This document shows positions 4,717 to 12,906 of a stretch of 33,580 nucleotides of DNA, one piece after another (the first letter of the stretch is position 1; each line of letters begins with the position of its first letter). Both the position numbers and the translations under genes were made by a program. The DNA lies in contig JALGSW010000029.1 in NCBI GenBank assembly GCA_029821635.1, positions 1 to 33,580 of the forward strand. The letters run 5' to 3'. This DNA is from Candidatus Zipacnadia bacterium (GTDB lineage: Bacteria > Armatimonadota > Zipacnadia > Zipacnadales > UBA5352). The notes below the pieces were generated by a model. It searched no databases. It was not told where the DNA came from and worked only from the letters and a program-made list of their open reading frames with translations.

Positions 4717-7422
4717 CTACTCGGCCGGGCCGATGCGGAAGTTGTCGATCCAGTAGCTCGTGCCGAAGGCGTTGCCGCCGATCCCGCACAGCGCGTATGA
4801 CTCCCATGGCGGCGAGAACACGATCTGCGAGACCGTCGCGTTGCTCAGGCTCGGGTTGACCGCGTGTAGGCCGGCGAGCAGGTCGATCTGCGCGTGATGC
4901 CACTGCCCGTCGGCACTCGCGTCCGCGATCTCGCCGATGACCGGCACTTTGTCCCACGCGGTCTGCTCACCCGTCAGTGCGACCGCGTGCCACTTGCGGT
5001 CGATCAGCAGGTAGAGGCTCACACGCGTGCCGGGGGAGAGGCGGTAGTCGAAGCTCAGCTCCGGCCAGTTCTCGATGCTGAAGGGCGTCGTGACGGCTTC
5101 GACCGTGAACGGCCCACCGTCCTCCTGGTTGGTGATGCGCAGGCTCGCGCCGCCGCTCGCCGCGACCTTCGTGTCGCGCTCCAGCAGCACCGGCGTCGTG
5201 GCATCGCGTGGCTGCCACTCGCCGATGCCCTGCTCGAAGTCGTCGAGGATCTCGGGCGCGTCCGCCGGGCGCTCGGTCGGCGCGAGCTGTGTCCAGCGCA
5301 CATCGGGCTTGCGCACGACGCTCGGCGGGCGCTCGTCGGAGTACCAGATGCGCACGCGGCCCGCGATCGGCTCGTTATGGAATGACCACAGCCCGATCCG
5401 GCCCTCAGGCAGCGGATTGGGGTCGGTGTACTCCAGCAGGAGCTTCTTCTCGTAGTACCAACCGATGTGATTGCCGAACTTCTCGATGCGCATGCGCAAC
5501 CAGCCGCGATGGGAGCTGAGATCCCGCGCGTTGGGGTCGGAGAGAATCACATCCGCGGTCTCCGCCACGACCTCACCGTTGCGCAGGATCGCGGCCTTCG
5601 TGTTGTGCCAGCCGGCGAAGATGAAGCTGTAGCCGCTGCTCAGGCTCTGGCCATCGCCGCAGATCGTCGCGTTGATGTCGCTCGGGCGCAGGTAGCGGAT
5701 GCGGTCGATATTGTCGCTCTCGATCGCGCCGAACCACTCCAGCACCATGTCGCCACGGTAGCTGTGCTTGGTCCACGTCAGCGGGTTCTCATCGCCGGCG
5801 CCTCCGTAGAACGTCCAGTCGGGACTGCAGGGCCAGCGCGAGGTGACGGTCCACTCGCCCTTGCCCGCGAACCAGTCCGTCGGGCTCTTCTCGAACACGT
5901 AGTCCTGGAAGTGATCCGACAGCACACTCACGGTGTTGACGACGTCCGCGGGCGCGTCGAGCAGCGCGACCATGTGCCCGGTGAGCGGCTCCGGATCGGT
6001 GTGCCCCCAGAGCGGCCGCCCGTCCTGCGAGACCTCGATGCTCCCGCCCGCGACCTCGACCGTCACCGGCTGTTCGCTCGGCATCGCGACGCTCTCGGAC
6101 GCGACCGCCGCGCCGTTGCGCGCGAGGCCGACGGCGAGCTGCCCGTCGGCCGCGGCGAGATCGACGCGGTAGCCGTCGGCGGCCTGGCCGTCGGAGCGCA
6201 GCAGCACGCCAAGACCATCGCCCGCGAGCTGCTCGATGGGGATGATCGCGCGCGCGTCGGCGAAGAACTCGCCCCAGTGCCAGTACTGTCCGGCCGCATC
6301 GCCCGTGCGCCAGAAGCCGCTCGGGACGAAGACCTCCTCGGCGATCATGACCGGGTCGGCCAGGAAAACGGGATTGATCCGCGGCGGGCCCTCGCGGTAG
6401 TCCGGCGGCGCAACCAGCAGATCGTCGAAGTAGGCGTCGCCGGAAGTCAGCGCCAGCCCCACGGCCCCCTGGCCGAAGGCGTCCGTCTTCGCGGTAAGCA
6501 TCGGTTCGCGATCGATCAGCCCAACGACGCGCCCGGGCGTGACCTGCAGCTCCAGCCGATACCACTCGCCCGGCTCGAAGCCGCCGGGGGCCTTGGCGAG
6601 CACGCGCTCGACGCCGTCGCGCACCAGCACGATCTTCCGGGCGCCCGCGAGCTTCTCATGGCCCTTCTGCCAGCGCAGCGCGAGGTAGTTCGCGTCATTC
6701 TGCACCCACGCGCGCAGCTCCACCGTCGGCGCCTTAGCCGGCCGCACGCTCAGGCCGACGCGGTAGCTGTCCCAGAACCAGTAGCCGGTGCTCGCGAACG
6801 CCCCGTCCTCCGCCTCGACGTGCAGCGAGAACGGGTTCGCGCTCATGGTCGCCTGGGCGCCGGGGGCGGCGATCATCGTGTTCTCGAAGCTGCCACCGGA
6901 GGTCCTCCAGTCGCCCATCGCCGCGGCTTCGCGGGTGAAGTCATCGGTGACGAAGGGCGGATCGACCGGCTGTATGCTGGGCTTGCCGGCGATGTAGCGG
7001 CCGTCACTGCTCACGCCCACCTGACCGCCTGCGGGCCCGTCCCAGGGCACGTCGAGGGTGACCTGATCGCCGATGATCGCGCACACGCGGTCGGCGCGGC
7101 GCTGGAGGGTGAACAGCGCGGGACCTTTGGTATTCACGCGCACGTTCTTGCCGACACGCGTCTCGACGCCGGCGCTGAGGCGGTGCAGGGACGCCTGGCC
7201 ATTGGCGACGCTGAACCACGAGACGTCGCCCGATTCGGTGGCGTCGAAACCGACGCGCAGCTCGCCCTTTCCCTCGAGGACGATGGTGCAGGAGACATCG
7301 TAATCGCCATCGGCGATGTCATCGATGAACCGCATGGTTAGATCGCCCGCGGCATGAGCCGCTCCGGCGATGAGTGCGAGCAGTGCGATTGGCAACAGGA
7401 TACGACGCACGGTCCAGAACAT
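4717..7422 (-). CDS. large secreted protein with LamG/CBM-like segments
   Basis: 901 residues. ATG 7422 follows GAGGAG with a 5-base spacer. Residues 1-25 are a signal peptide (VRRILLPIALLALIAGAAHA). The rest is exported and rich in beta-strand patterns. Segments such as FVTDDFTREAAAMGDW (about 160-175), GFWRTGDAAGQYWHWGEFF and the long WTFYGGAGDENPLTW region look like concanavalin/LamG-type jelly rolls. The C-terminal part starting near EILDDFEQGIGEWQPR looks like a carbohydrate-binding jelly roll. I see no clear catalytic motif, so binding or structural roles are as likely as hydrolysis. It is convergent with the small secreted gene to its left. The other large secreted proteins at 17558-26042 have similar architecture, suggesting a shared extracellular glycan role. 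Confidence 0.8.
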   Translation of the reverse strand: MFWTVRRILLPIALLALIAGAAHAAGDLTMRFIDDIADGDYDVSCTIVLEGKGELRVGFDATESGDVSWFSVANGQASLHRLSAGVETRVGKNVRVNTKGPALFTLQRRADRVCAIIGDQVTLDVPWDGPAGGQVGVSSDGRYIAGKPSIQPVDPPFVTDDFTREAAAMGDWRTSGGSFENTMIAAPGAQATMSANPFSLHVEAEDGAFASTGYWFWDSYRVGLSVRPAKAPTVELRAWVQNDANYLALRWQKGHEKLAGARKIVLVRDGVERVLAKAPGGFEPGEWYRLELQVTPGRVVGLIDREPMLTAKTDAFGQGAVGLALTSGDAYFDDLLVAPPDYREGPPRINPVFLADPVMIAEEVFVPSGFWRTGDAAGQYWHWGEFFADARAIIPIEQLAGDGLGVLLRSDGQAADGYRVDLAAADGQLAVGLARNGAAVASESVAMPSEQPVTVEVAGGSIEVSQDGRPLWGHTDPEPLTGHMVALLDAPADVVNTVSVLSDHFQDYVFEKSPTDWFAGKGEWTVTSRWPCSPDWTFYGGAGDENPLTWTKHSYRGDMVLEWFGAIESDNIDRIRYLRPSDINATICGDGQSLSSGYSFIFAGWHNTKAAILRNGEVVAETADVILSDPNARDLSSHRGWLRMRIEKFGNHIGWYYEKKLLLEYTDPNPLPEGRIGLWSFHNEPIAGRVRIWYSDERPPSVVRKPDVRWTQLAPTERPADAPEILDDFEQGIGEWQPRDATTPVLLERDTKVAASGGASLRITNQEDGGPFTVEAVTTPFSIENWPELSFDYRLSPGTRVSLYLLIDRKWHAVALTGEQTAWDKVPVIGEIADASADGQWHHAQIDLLAGLHAVNPSLSNATVSQIVFSPPWESYALCGIGGNAFGTSYWIDNFRIGPAE

Positions 7423-7530
7423 AGGAACTCCTCACGACTGACGCGATGATGGGGCCATGTGGTTGGTACTTAGACAAAGACACATGGGAAGAAGTGCCGG
7501 TTCCGGGGAATTTGCCGCCGTGTGCCATGT
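7423..7530. other. divergent intergenic region, left part
   Basis: This lies between the minus-strand secreted protein and the plus-strand NTPase gene. It contains one CGATGATGGGG word (near 7448) similar to the repeats found at the NTPase start. I found no convincing -35/-10 pair for either gene. Confidence 0.3.
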
Positions 7531-7566
7531 CGTTCGGAGCGACGCATCTGTCGTATAGATGCGTCG
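7531..7566 (-). repeat. palindromic repeat of the second type, copy 2
   Basis: CGACGCATCT (7540-7549), a 7-base loop, then AGATGCGTCG (7557-7566). The flank CGTTCGGAG (7531-7539) is the reverse complement of the tail of the copy at 4080-4117. One base pair at the arm end has changed on both sides (C-G to T-A) relative to that copy. Confidence 0.65.
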
Positions 7567-7649
7567 GCCGTTCCCGCCCCCGCGCCCTCGCAGCGGGGCC
7601 ATTGTGCAGGTCTCTTCCCATTCGCCGCGGAATAGGCGCACGCCTGCCG

Positions 7650-7673
7650 CGATGATGCGATGATGCGATGATG
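7650..7673 (+). repeat. three tandem CGATGATG units at the NTPase gene start
   Basis: Three perfect 8-bp units (7650-7657, 7658-7665, 7666-7673) run straight into GGGGATGGGCGG and the ATG at 7686. The last unit contributes the in-frame ATG at 7668. Units of 8 bases change frame and spacing when gained or lost. Confidence 0.8.
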
Positions 7674-7685
7674 GGGGATGGGCGG

Positions 7686-10136
7686 ATGAGTTGGTTCCGT
7701 CAGAACACGCTGCACGATACGCTTGGGCGCATCGGGACCTTCGCTGGTCTCCTGATCGGCACTGCCAGCATCGCGGGGGGCCTGGCTGCAATCGTCTTTC
7801 GTTTCAGGCCGTCTTGGCCGCTATTGCCTGTCGTTATTGCCACGTGTGTTCTCGCTGTCGTCGCCATGGCGGGGCTCGTGCGGTTGTTTCGTGCACCCCC
7901 ACAACCCTCCGATGATTTCCCCTACAAACCGCTAACGCCAGACGAGCTCTGGAGCCATCTTCCCGCTCTGGCAGCCGGGATCAAGCAGCACCTGCCACGC
8001 TCTGAAGTTGAGGCTGTGACCGCCGCAGCCCTCGATGGCCTCTTGCTGTGTGGTCCGCAGGGCTCAGGCAAGACACGTGAAGCCTACGAATATGCTCGGG
8101 CCCGGGCGACCAGCTTCACTGGGCCGGTCCATTGCTTCGTGATCCGCAACCCATCCCTTGAGGTGCCACTGGGCCTCCCACCCTTCGAGATGCACGCCGC
8201 CATCGTCATCTTCGACGATCTCCAGAAGTACTGGGATGCGCGGGGGGATGAAGCCATTCCGGGTTCCTCAACCGGTGAGCGTGTCGAGCAGCTCATCGCC
8301 TACTTCGAAAAGCACACCGCCAACAACTGCGTTGCCATTGCGACGGTACGCGAGGAGTGGTGGGACCGGATGGCAGCGGACAAGCACATGACCGCTGCCC
8401 TGCAGCGTCTCCGACCGCACGTGCATCTGCCGCTGACTGACGGTACTCCGCTGGAGCGCGACTACCTCTGCGCCGTCGCCAATGCCCGTAACTTCGAAGT
8501 CTCCGACGGTGTGCTTGCTAACCTCGCCGAAGCCGGCGACGGCAGCTTCCAGGCACCAGCTGACTTCTTCCGCGATATAGACACGAAGAAGGGACCTGAC
8601 GACAGAGCTGTCAGCGAGCAGGACGCCACGCAACTTGAGGATTACTGCGGTGACAATTGGCGGCAGCGCGTCCTGAAGGCACTGCCCGAGGCGCAGCAGC
8701 AAGCCGTCGAACTGGCGAGCATCCTGTCGGCGTGTGGGGTGCCGCTGCGGCGGGTGTACCTCCACGCGCTGCATCAGGAGCGCACCCGCACGGGGCGGCT
8801 GGAGCGCCATCTCTACCGGTGGCTCGGGAAGCGGACGCTCGACCGGGCGCTGGACGCGCTCGCGCGGGGGCCCTTCCCGGAGGAGGCGGGGGAGTTCCGT
8901 CCGCACGGCTCACGGCTCGATGATGCCGACCGCCCGCGGCTGCTGGAGGAGGCAGCGGAGGCGGGGCGGGCACTGTTCGCGCTGGGTGCGGAGCGCGAGT
9001 ACCCAGCGGATCTGCGGACCGCTCTCGCTGGCCTCGATCAGACGCTATGGAGTCACGATCCGCAGCCGCTGCCGATGCTCATCAAACTAGCCGAGGGGCG
9101 CACGGCGCTGTCGCTGCGCAATCGCTGCTCGGCCTGCGCCACGCTGTCGCGCGAGTTCGTTGCGCTGCCTGGCCCATCCGAAGATGCAGGCGAGCCGTGG
9201 GCGGCGACCATCGGCACATTGGGCATTCGTTACTGGGAACTTCCCACCGGCGACCGCGCCGAGAACCTGCGCCGCGCCATCGAGTGCTACGAAGCCACGC
9301 TGCGCGTCTTCACCCAGGAGGACTTCCCGCAGGAGCGGGCCGCGACCCAGAACAACCTCGGTGAAGCGTGGCGCGAAATGCCCACCGGCGACCACGCGAA
9401 AAACCTGCGCCGCGCCATTAAGTGCTACAAGAAGGCCCTGCGCGTCTACACCGAGGAGCGCTCCCCGCAGGACTGGGCCATGACCCAGAACAACCTCGGC
9501 CTCGCGTGGCAGGACCTCCCAACCGGCGACCGCGCCGAGAACCTGGGCCGTGCCATCGACTGCTACGAGCAGGCGCTGCGCGTGCGCACCAAGGAGCACT
9601 TGCCGCAGGACTGGGCGGCGACCCAGAACAACCTCGGCATCGCGTGGAATGAGATGCCCGGAGGCGATGCCGCCCAGAACCAGCGCAACGCCATTGACTG
9701 CTACGAGAAGGCCCTGCGCGTCTACACCGAGCAGGACTTCCCGCAGGACTGGGCCATGACCCAGAACAACCTCGGCAACGCGCGGGCCGACCTACCGGCC
9801 GCTGCTGGCGCAGCGGACGGCGACCGCGCCGAGAACCTGCGCCGCGCCATCGAATGCTACGAGAAGGCGCTGCGCGTCTACACCGAGGAGCACTTCCCGC
9901 AGGACTGGGCCATGACGCAGGGCAACATGGCGCTGGCGCGTCGGGATCTGGCGGCGCTGGAGGACGCGGACGCGAACCTCGCCGCCGCGGAGGAGCATGT
10001 GCGCAATGCGCTGCGCGTGTTCACGGCGGAGGCGTTCCCGCACGATCATGAGGATGCGATGGGGTTGCTCACGGAGATAGAGGAGGCGCGGCGGGGGCTC
10101 GGGGAAGGCGAAGCGGCGGCGGGGGATGGGGAGTAG
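7686..10136 (+). CDS. membrane-anchored P-loop NTPase with C-terminal TPR array (STAND-like)
   Basis: 816 residues from ATG 7686. Upstream in-frame ATGs at 7668 and 7671 lie in an 8-bp repeat tract; GGGGGA at 7673-7678 gives 7686 a 7-base spacer. Two membrane helices (about 17-38 and 45-68) come first. Then follow Walker A GPQGSGKT (123-130), Walker B IVIFDD (173-178), a likely sensor strand CVAIATVREEWW, and a helical region to about 520. TPR-like units of 46 residues (about 525-780) share AIECYEKALRVYTEE and WAMTQNNLG. NTPase followed by a repeat sensor is the STAND plan, used in signalling, programmed death and antiphage defence. The transmembrane N-terminus would be the effector or anchor. 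The first third uses visibly fewer GC-ending codons than the rest. No partner gene is adjacent, and the role in this organism is inferred only. Confidence 0.8.
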   Translation: MSWFRQNTLHDTLGRIGTFAGLLIGTASIAGGLAAIVFRFRPSWPLLPVVIATCVLAVVAMAGLVRLFRAPPQPSDDFPYKPLTPDELWSHLPALAAGIKQHLPRSEVEAVTAAALDGLLLCGPQGSGKTREAYEYARARATSFTGPVHCFVIRNPSLEVPLGLPPFEMHAAIVIFDDLQKYWDARGDEAIPGSSTGERVEQLIAYFEKHTANNCVAIATVREEWWDRMAADKHMTAALQRLRPHVHLPLTDGTPLERDYLCAVANARNFEVSDGVLANLAEAGDGSFQAPADFFRDIDTKKGPDDRAVSEQDATQLEDYCGDNWRQRVLKALPEAQQQAVELASILSACGVPLRRVYLHALHQERTRTGRLERHLYRWLGKRTLDRALDALARGPFPEEAGEFRPHGSRLDDADRPRLLEEAAEAGRALFALGAEREYPADLRTALAGLDQTLWSHDPQPLPMLIKLAEGRTALSLRNRCSACATLSREFVALPGPSEDAGEPWAATIGTLGIRYWELPTGDRAENLRRAIECYEATLRVFTQEDFPQERAATQNNLGEAWREMPTGDHAKNLRRAIKCYKKALRVYTEERSPQDWAMTQNNLGLAWQDLPTGDRAENLGRAIDCYEQALRVRTKEHLPQDWAATQNNLGIAWNEMPGGDAAQNQRNAIDCYEKALRVYTEQDFPQDWAMTQNNLGNARADLPAAAGAADGDRAENLRRAIECYEKALRVYTEEHFPQDWAMTQGNMALARRDLAALEDADANLAAAEEHVRNALRVFTAEAFPHDHEDAMGLLTEIEEARRGLGEGEAAAGDGE
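9258..9965 (+). repeat. five tandem 138-bp TPR-coding units
   Basis: Units begin at 9258, 9396, 9534, 9672 and 9828. The spacing is exactly 138 bp (46 codons) for the first three steps, then 138 plus 18 bp because unit 4 carries a 6-residue Ala/Gly insertion before its GDR. A degenerate sixth unit follows. Words such as CAGGACTGGGCCATGACCCA recur almost unchanged, so the units could recombine. Confidence 0.85.
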
Positions 10137-10263
10137 GGGAGAGGGGCGGGACGGCACACGGCAGGTTCCGCGCGCCCTCCCGGCGAACTGCCTCCCAGCG
10201 TCGAACCGACTTCGCGCGAGCGGCCGGACACCCGGGCGTTCGCATTCATACCGGGAGGCACCC

Positions 10264-11562
10264 ATGGGCATCATCACCGTCGAGAAACTCAGCGAACTCA
10301 GCGCCGAGCGCCATGACGCGATCATGCAGCGCTCGATGGACGAGCTTGGCGATATCTACGAGGACATGCGCGCGATCTGCGAGGACATCCGCAACCGCGG
10401 CGACGCCGTCACCCTCGAGCACTACGCGAAATACAAGGCCGGCATCACCGCCGCCGACCTCAAAGTCACCGAGGCCGAGACGCAGGCCGCCTACGAGCAG
10501 GTCCCCGCGGAGGTCGTCGAGCATCTGAAGTTCGTCGCGGGCAACATCGAGCGCTTCCACGCGGCGGAGTTCGAGCGCGATATGTGGTCGATGGAGATCG
10601 CGCCGGGGATCCTCGCCGGGCGCGTGACGCGGCCGGTGGACAGCGCGGGCTGCTACATCCCCGGCCGCCAGGCGAGCTACCCGTCGAGCGTGCTGATGAC
10701 GATCCTGCCCGCGAAGGTCGCGGGGGTCGAGCAGATCGTCGCGTGCACGCCGCCGAATGAGGGCATGACCGCGAACCCGACGTCGCTGGTGGCCGCGGAC
10801 CTCGCGGGCTGCGACGCCATCTACAAGATCGGCGGCCCGTGGGGGATCGCCTCGATGGCCTACGGGACCGACAGCGTGCCGCAGGTCAACACGATCGTGG
10901 GGCCCGGCAACAAGTACGTGACCGCCGCGAAGATGGCGGTCTTCGGGACGGTGGCGATCGACGCGCCCGCGGGCCCGAGCGAGATCCTGATCCTCGCGGA
11001 TGAGTCCGCAAACCCGAACTGGCTGGCGATCGACTTCCTCTCGCAGGCCGAGCACGATCAGGACGCGGCGGCGGTGCTGGTGACGCCCTCGGCGGAGCTG
11101 GCGGCCGCGACCGCGGACGCGATCCAGCGGGCCTTCGACGCCGCCGACCGGCAGGAGATCCTGCGGCCCGCGCTGGAGAACAACTCGGCGATCCTCGTGA
11201 CCGCCGACATGGACGAGGCGATGGAGTTCACGAACGCCTACGCGGCCGAGCACCTGGAGGTCGCGGTGGACGAGCCGATGCTGCTACTGCCGCGGATCAA
11301 GCACGCGGGCTCGATCTTCCTCGGGCACTACGCGCCGGTGCCGGCGGGCGACTACGCGACCGGGACGAATCACGTGCTGCCGACCGGGCTGACCGCGAAG
11401 ATGTTCTCGGGGCTGTCGATCGACAACTTCCTGAAGAAGCCGACCTTCCAGCTTCTGTCGAAGCAGGGCCTGGCGCACCTCGCGCCGGCGGTCATGGCGC
11501 TGTCGAAGGCCGAGGGCCTGCCGATGCACGGCGAGGCGGTGCGGGTGCGGGTGCAGGAGTAG
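10264..11562 (+). CDS. hisD: histidinol dehydrogenase
   Basis: 432 residues, the normal length. The enzyme oxidises L-histidinol to L-histidine in two NAD-dependent, zinc-dependent steps, the last reactions of histidine synthesis. Visible signatures are GPGN (213-216), DAPAGPSEILILAD (233-246) and FLSQAEHDQDAA, with zinc ligands Gln261 and His264. The catalytic pair Glu329-His330 lies in AAEHLEV. Asp363 in AGDY, the NHVLPT segment and the C-terminal zinc-ligand His422 in MHGEAVRVR are also present. GGGAGG at 10253-10258 is 5 bases before ATG 10264; an earlier open stretch runs from the previous gene and is not the start. No other his genes are adjacent, so an isolated biosynthetic hisD is most likely. 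A related dehydrogenase acting on another amino- or sulfo-alcohol cannot be excluded. Confidence 0.92.
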   Translation: MGIITVEKLSELSAERHDAIMQRSMDELGDIYEDMRAICEDIRNRGDAVTLEHYAKYKAGITAADLKVTEAETQAAYEQVPAEVVEHLKFVAGNIERFHAAEFERDMWSMEIAPGILAGRVTRPVDSAGCYIPGRQASYPSSVLMTILPAKVAGVEQIVACTPPNEGMTANPTSLVAADLAGCDAIYKIGGPWGIASMAYGTDSVPQVNTIVGPGNKYVTAAKMAVFGTVAIDAPAGPSEILILADESANPNWLAIDFLSQAEHDQDAAAVLVTPSAELAAATADAIQRAFDAADRQEILRPALENNSAILVTADMDEAMEFTNAYAAEHLEVAVDEPMLLLPRIKHAGSIFLGHYAPVPAGDYATGTNHVLPTGLTAKMFSGLSIDNFLKKPTFQLLSKQGLAHLAPAVMALSKAEGLPMHGEAVRVRVQE

Positions 11563-11689
11563 GGGAGAGCCTGCCCGCCCCGCGAGGAACCGTCGCGCGC
11601 CCGGTGGTGTTTGCTAACACCGGAGAGGATACAGTGCCCGCGCACACGCGCTCGGGCGCCATCATTCATACACTGAGGTGCACCGGATC

Positions 11690-11872
11690 ATGGAACTGCT
11701 CGGGAATATCTTCCAGACGCTCACGAAACTCGGCGGCGGATCGGAACTTGTGCCGCTGCTGGTCTTCTGCCTCTTTCTGGTCGCGGTAGGGCTTGGGGTC
11801 GGCACGGGCGTGATGCGACTGCTCCGCCTTGGGCGAGGCAAATCCGACGCCGACGCCGAGCAGGCGGGGTAG
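11690..11872 (+). CDS. small single-pass membrane protein
   Basis: 60 residues from ATG 11690, with TGAGGTG about 9 bases upstream; an overlapping GTG at 11678 is unlikely. A short amphipathic start (MELLGNIFQTLTKLGGGS) is followed by one strong membrane helix, VPLLVFCLFLVAVGLGVGTG, then a basic turn (RLLRLGRG) and an acidic tail (KSDADAEQAG). The pattern predicts the N-terminus outside and the tail inside. No family is recognised. It is 48 bases from the Clp N-domain gene and probably cotranscribed with it. Confidence 0.6.
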   Translation: MELLGNIFQTLTKLGGGSELVPLLVFCLFLVAVGLGVGTGVMRLLRLGRGKSDADAEQAG

Positions 11873-11920
11873 CCAGGCGCGCGGAACGCACTTACGGCGG
11901 GCTCAGGAGGCGCGAGGGCG

Positions 11921-12403
11921 ATGGAGCTGTGGCAGCAGCTCTCAGACGACGCGCGCCAGGCCGTCACCACCGCGCGGAGCCTCGCGCGTGAGCAGGGCTG
12001 CAACGCGGTGGCGCCCGAGCACATCGCGCTGGGCATCCTGGCACAGCAGGGCTGCCTCGCGTGGCAGGTCCTCGAGGAGATGGGCATCGACCCGCGCGAC
12101 CTGCACGCGGACCTCACCGACGCCGCCGTGCGCCACTCCAACGGCGGCGTCGCCCCCGACAAGCTGGACTTCACCACCACGGCGCAGCGCTGCATGCAGA
12201 TGGCCTGGGTGGAGGCGCGCAAGGACGCCGCACGCCTGCGCGCGACCTCCGAACAGGCCGCAGTGATCTCGACGGCGCATCTGCTCATGGGGCTGATCAG
12301 CCCCGCGAGCACGGCGGACCTGCGGACGCTGCGCACACACGGGGTGTTCTACGGTGAGGTGGGGGAGATCCTGCGCCGAATCACGCCGCGGCTTAATGTA
12401 TAG
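11921..12403 (+). CDS. stand-alone Clp N-terminal domain protein
   Basis: 160 residues. Two copies of the Clp N-terminal repeat are visible. The first is LSDDARQAVTTARSLAREQG with PEHIALGIL (about 7-62); the second is FTTTAQRCMQMAWVEARKDA with TAHLLMGLI (about 83-157). In ClpA, ClpB and ClpC this domain receives substrates or adaptors, but here no AAA+ module follows, so the protein is not itself an unfoldase. It could be an adaptor, a competitor or a sensor. AGGAGG lies upstream of ATG 11921. The membrane protein before it is the likely operon partner. It may be a shortened descendant of clpC, although it ends cleanly at a stop. Confidence 0.75.
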   Translation: MELWQQLSDDARQAVTTARSLAREQGCNAVAPEHIALGILAQQGCLAWQVLEEMGIDPRDLHADLTDAAVRHSNGGVAPDKLDFTTTAQRCMQMAWVEARKDAARLRATSEQAAVISTAHLLMGLISPASTADLRTLRTHGVFYGEVGEILRRITPRLNV

Positions 12404-12419
12404 GTTTTTCGAGGTTTTC

Positions 12420-12440
12420 GACGCAGAGTTATACTGCGTC
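12420..12440. promoter_or_regulatory. hairpin between convergent genes
   Basis: GACGCAG, a 7-base AT-rich loop, then CTGCGTC. It lies between the ends of the Clp N-domain gene and the rhodanese gene and is flanked by GGTTTTTCGAGGTTTTC on the left. It may stop transcription from both sides, but it lacks a proper T-run on the plus strand. Confidence 0.4.
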
Positions 12441-12469
12441 TGTAGAGCTATTCTGGGCATACTTCTACT

Positions 12470-12880
12470 TCACGCTCGCGGCTCCAGGGGGCCGTCCCAC
12501 GTCGCAAGCCCGCCCTGCAGGTCATAGACGGTCTCGAAGCCCGCGTTGTCGAGGATCTGGGCGGCCACGGCGCTGCGCACACCACTGACGCAGACGCAGG
12601 CGGTGGGTGTGTTCGCGTTCAGCTCTCCGAGGCGCGCGGGCAGCTCGTTTACGGGGATGTTGATCGAGCCAGGGATGTGCCCCGCGGCATATTCGGCGGT
12701 GCTGCGCACGTCGAGCACGACGAGCGGCTGAGCGCCCGCCATGAGGGTCTGGAGTTGTGCGGTGGTGACGTTCGTGACCGTTGCGGGCTGGTTGCTGAGC
12801 CCTGATGAGCCTCCACAGCCGACCAGCAGGGCCAGCCCCAGCAGTGTCAGTAGAAGCGCGCTACGACCGATCCGGCACAT
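12470..12880 (-). CDS. rhodanese-domain lipoprotein
   Basis: 136 residues. The N-terminus (CRIGRSALLLTLLGLALLVGC) ends in a lipobox LVGC with the lipidated Cys at 22, so the mature protein should be membrane-anchored outside the cytoplasm. A single rhodanese domain follows (about 36-132): VLDVRSTAEYAAGHIPGSIN, then the active-site loop CVSGVRS with catalytic Cys97, and YDLQGGLATWDG. Single-domain rhodaneses move sulfane sulfur or serve in redox and stress roles; the loop matches the CxxGxRS type. AGGAGG precedes ATG 12880. The gene follows the phosphatase-superfamily gene at a 26-base distance on the same strand and may be cotranscribed. Confidence 0.88.
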   Translation of the reverse strand: MCRIGRSALLLTLLGLALLVGCGGSSGLSNQPATVTNVTTAQLQTLMAGAQPLVVLDVRSTAEYAAGHIPGSINIPVNELPARLGELNANTPTACVCVSGVRSAVAAQILDNAGFETVYDLQGGLATWDGPLEPRA

Positions 12881-12906
12881 CGTCCATCTCCTCCTGATCT
12901 ACCGCC

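Noticed and set aside
5467..7341. Long open frame of 624 codons on the plus strand
   Set aside because: It is the antisense of the secreted protein at 4717-7422. Its Arg/Ala/His-rich composition is typical of GC-rich shadow frames, and it has no ribosome site.
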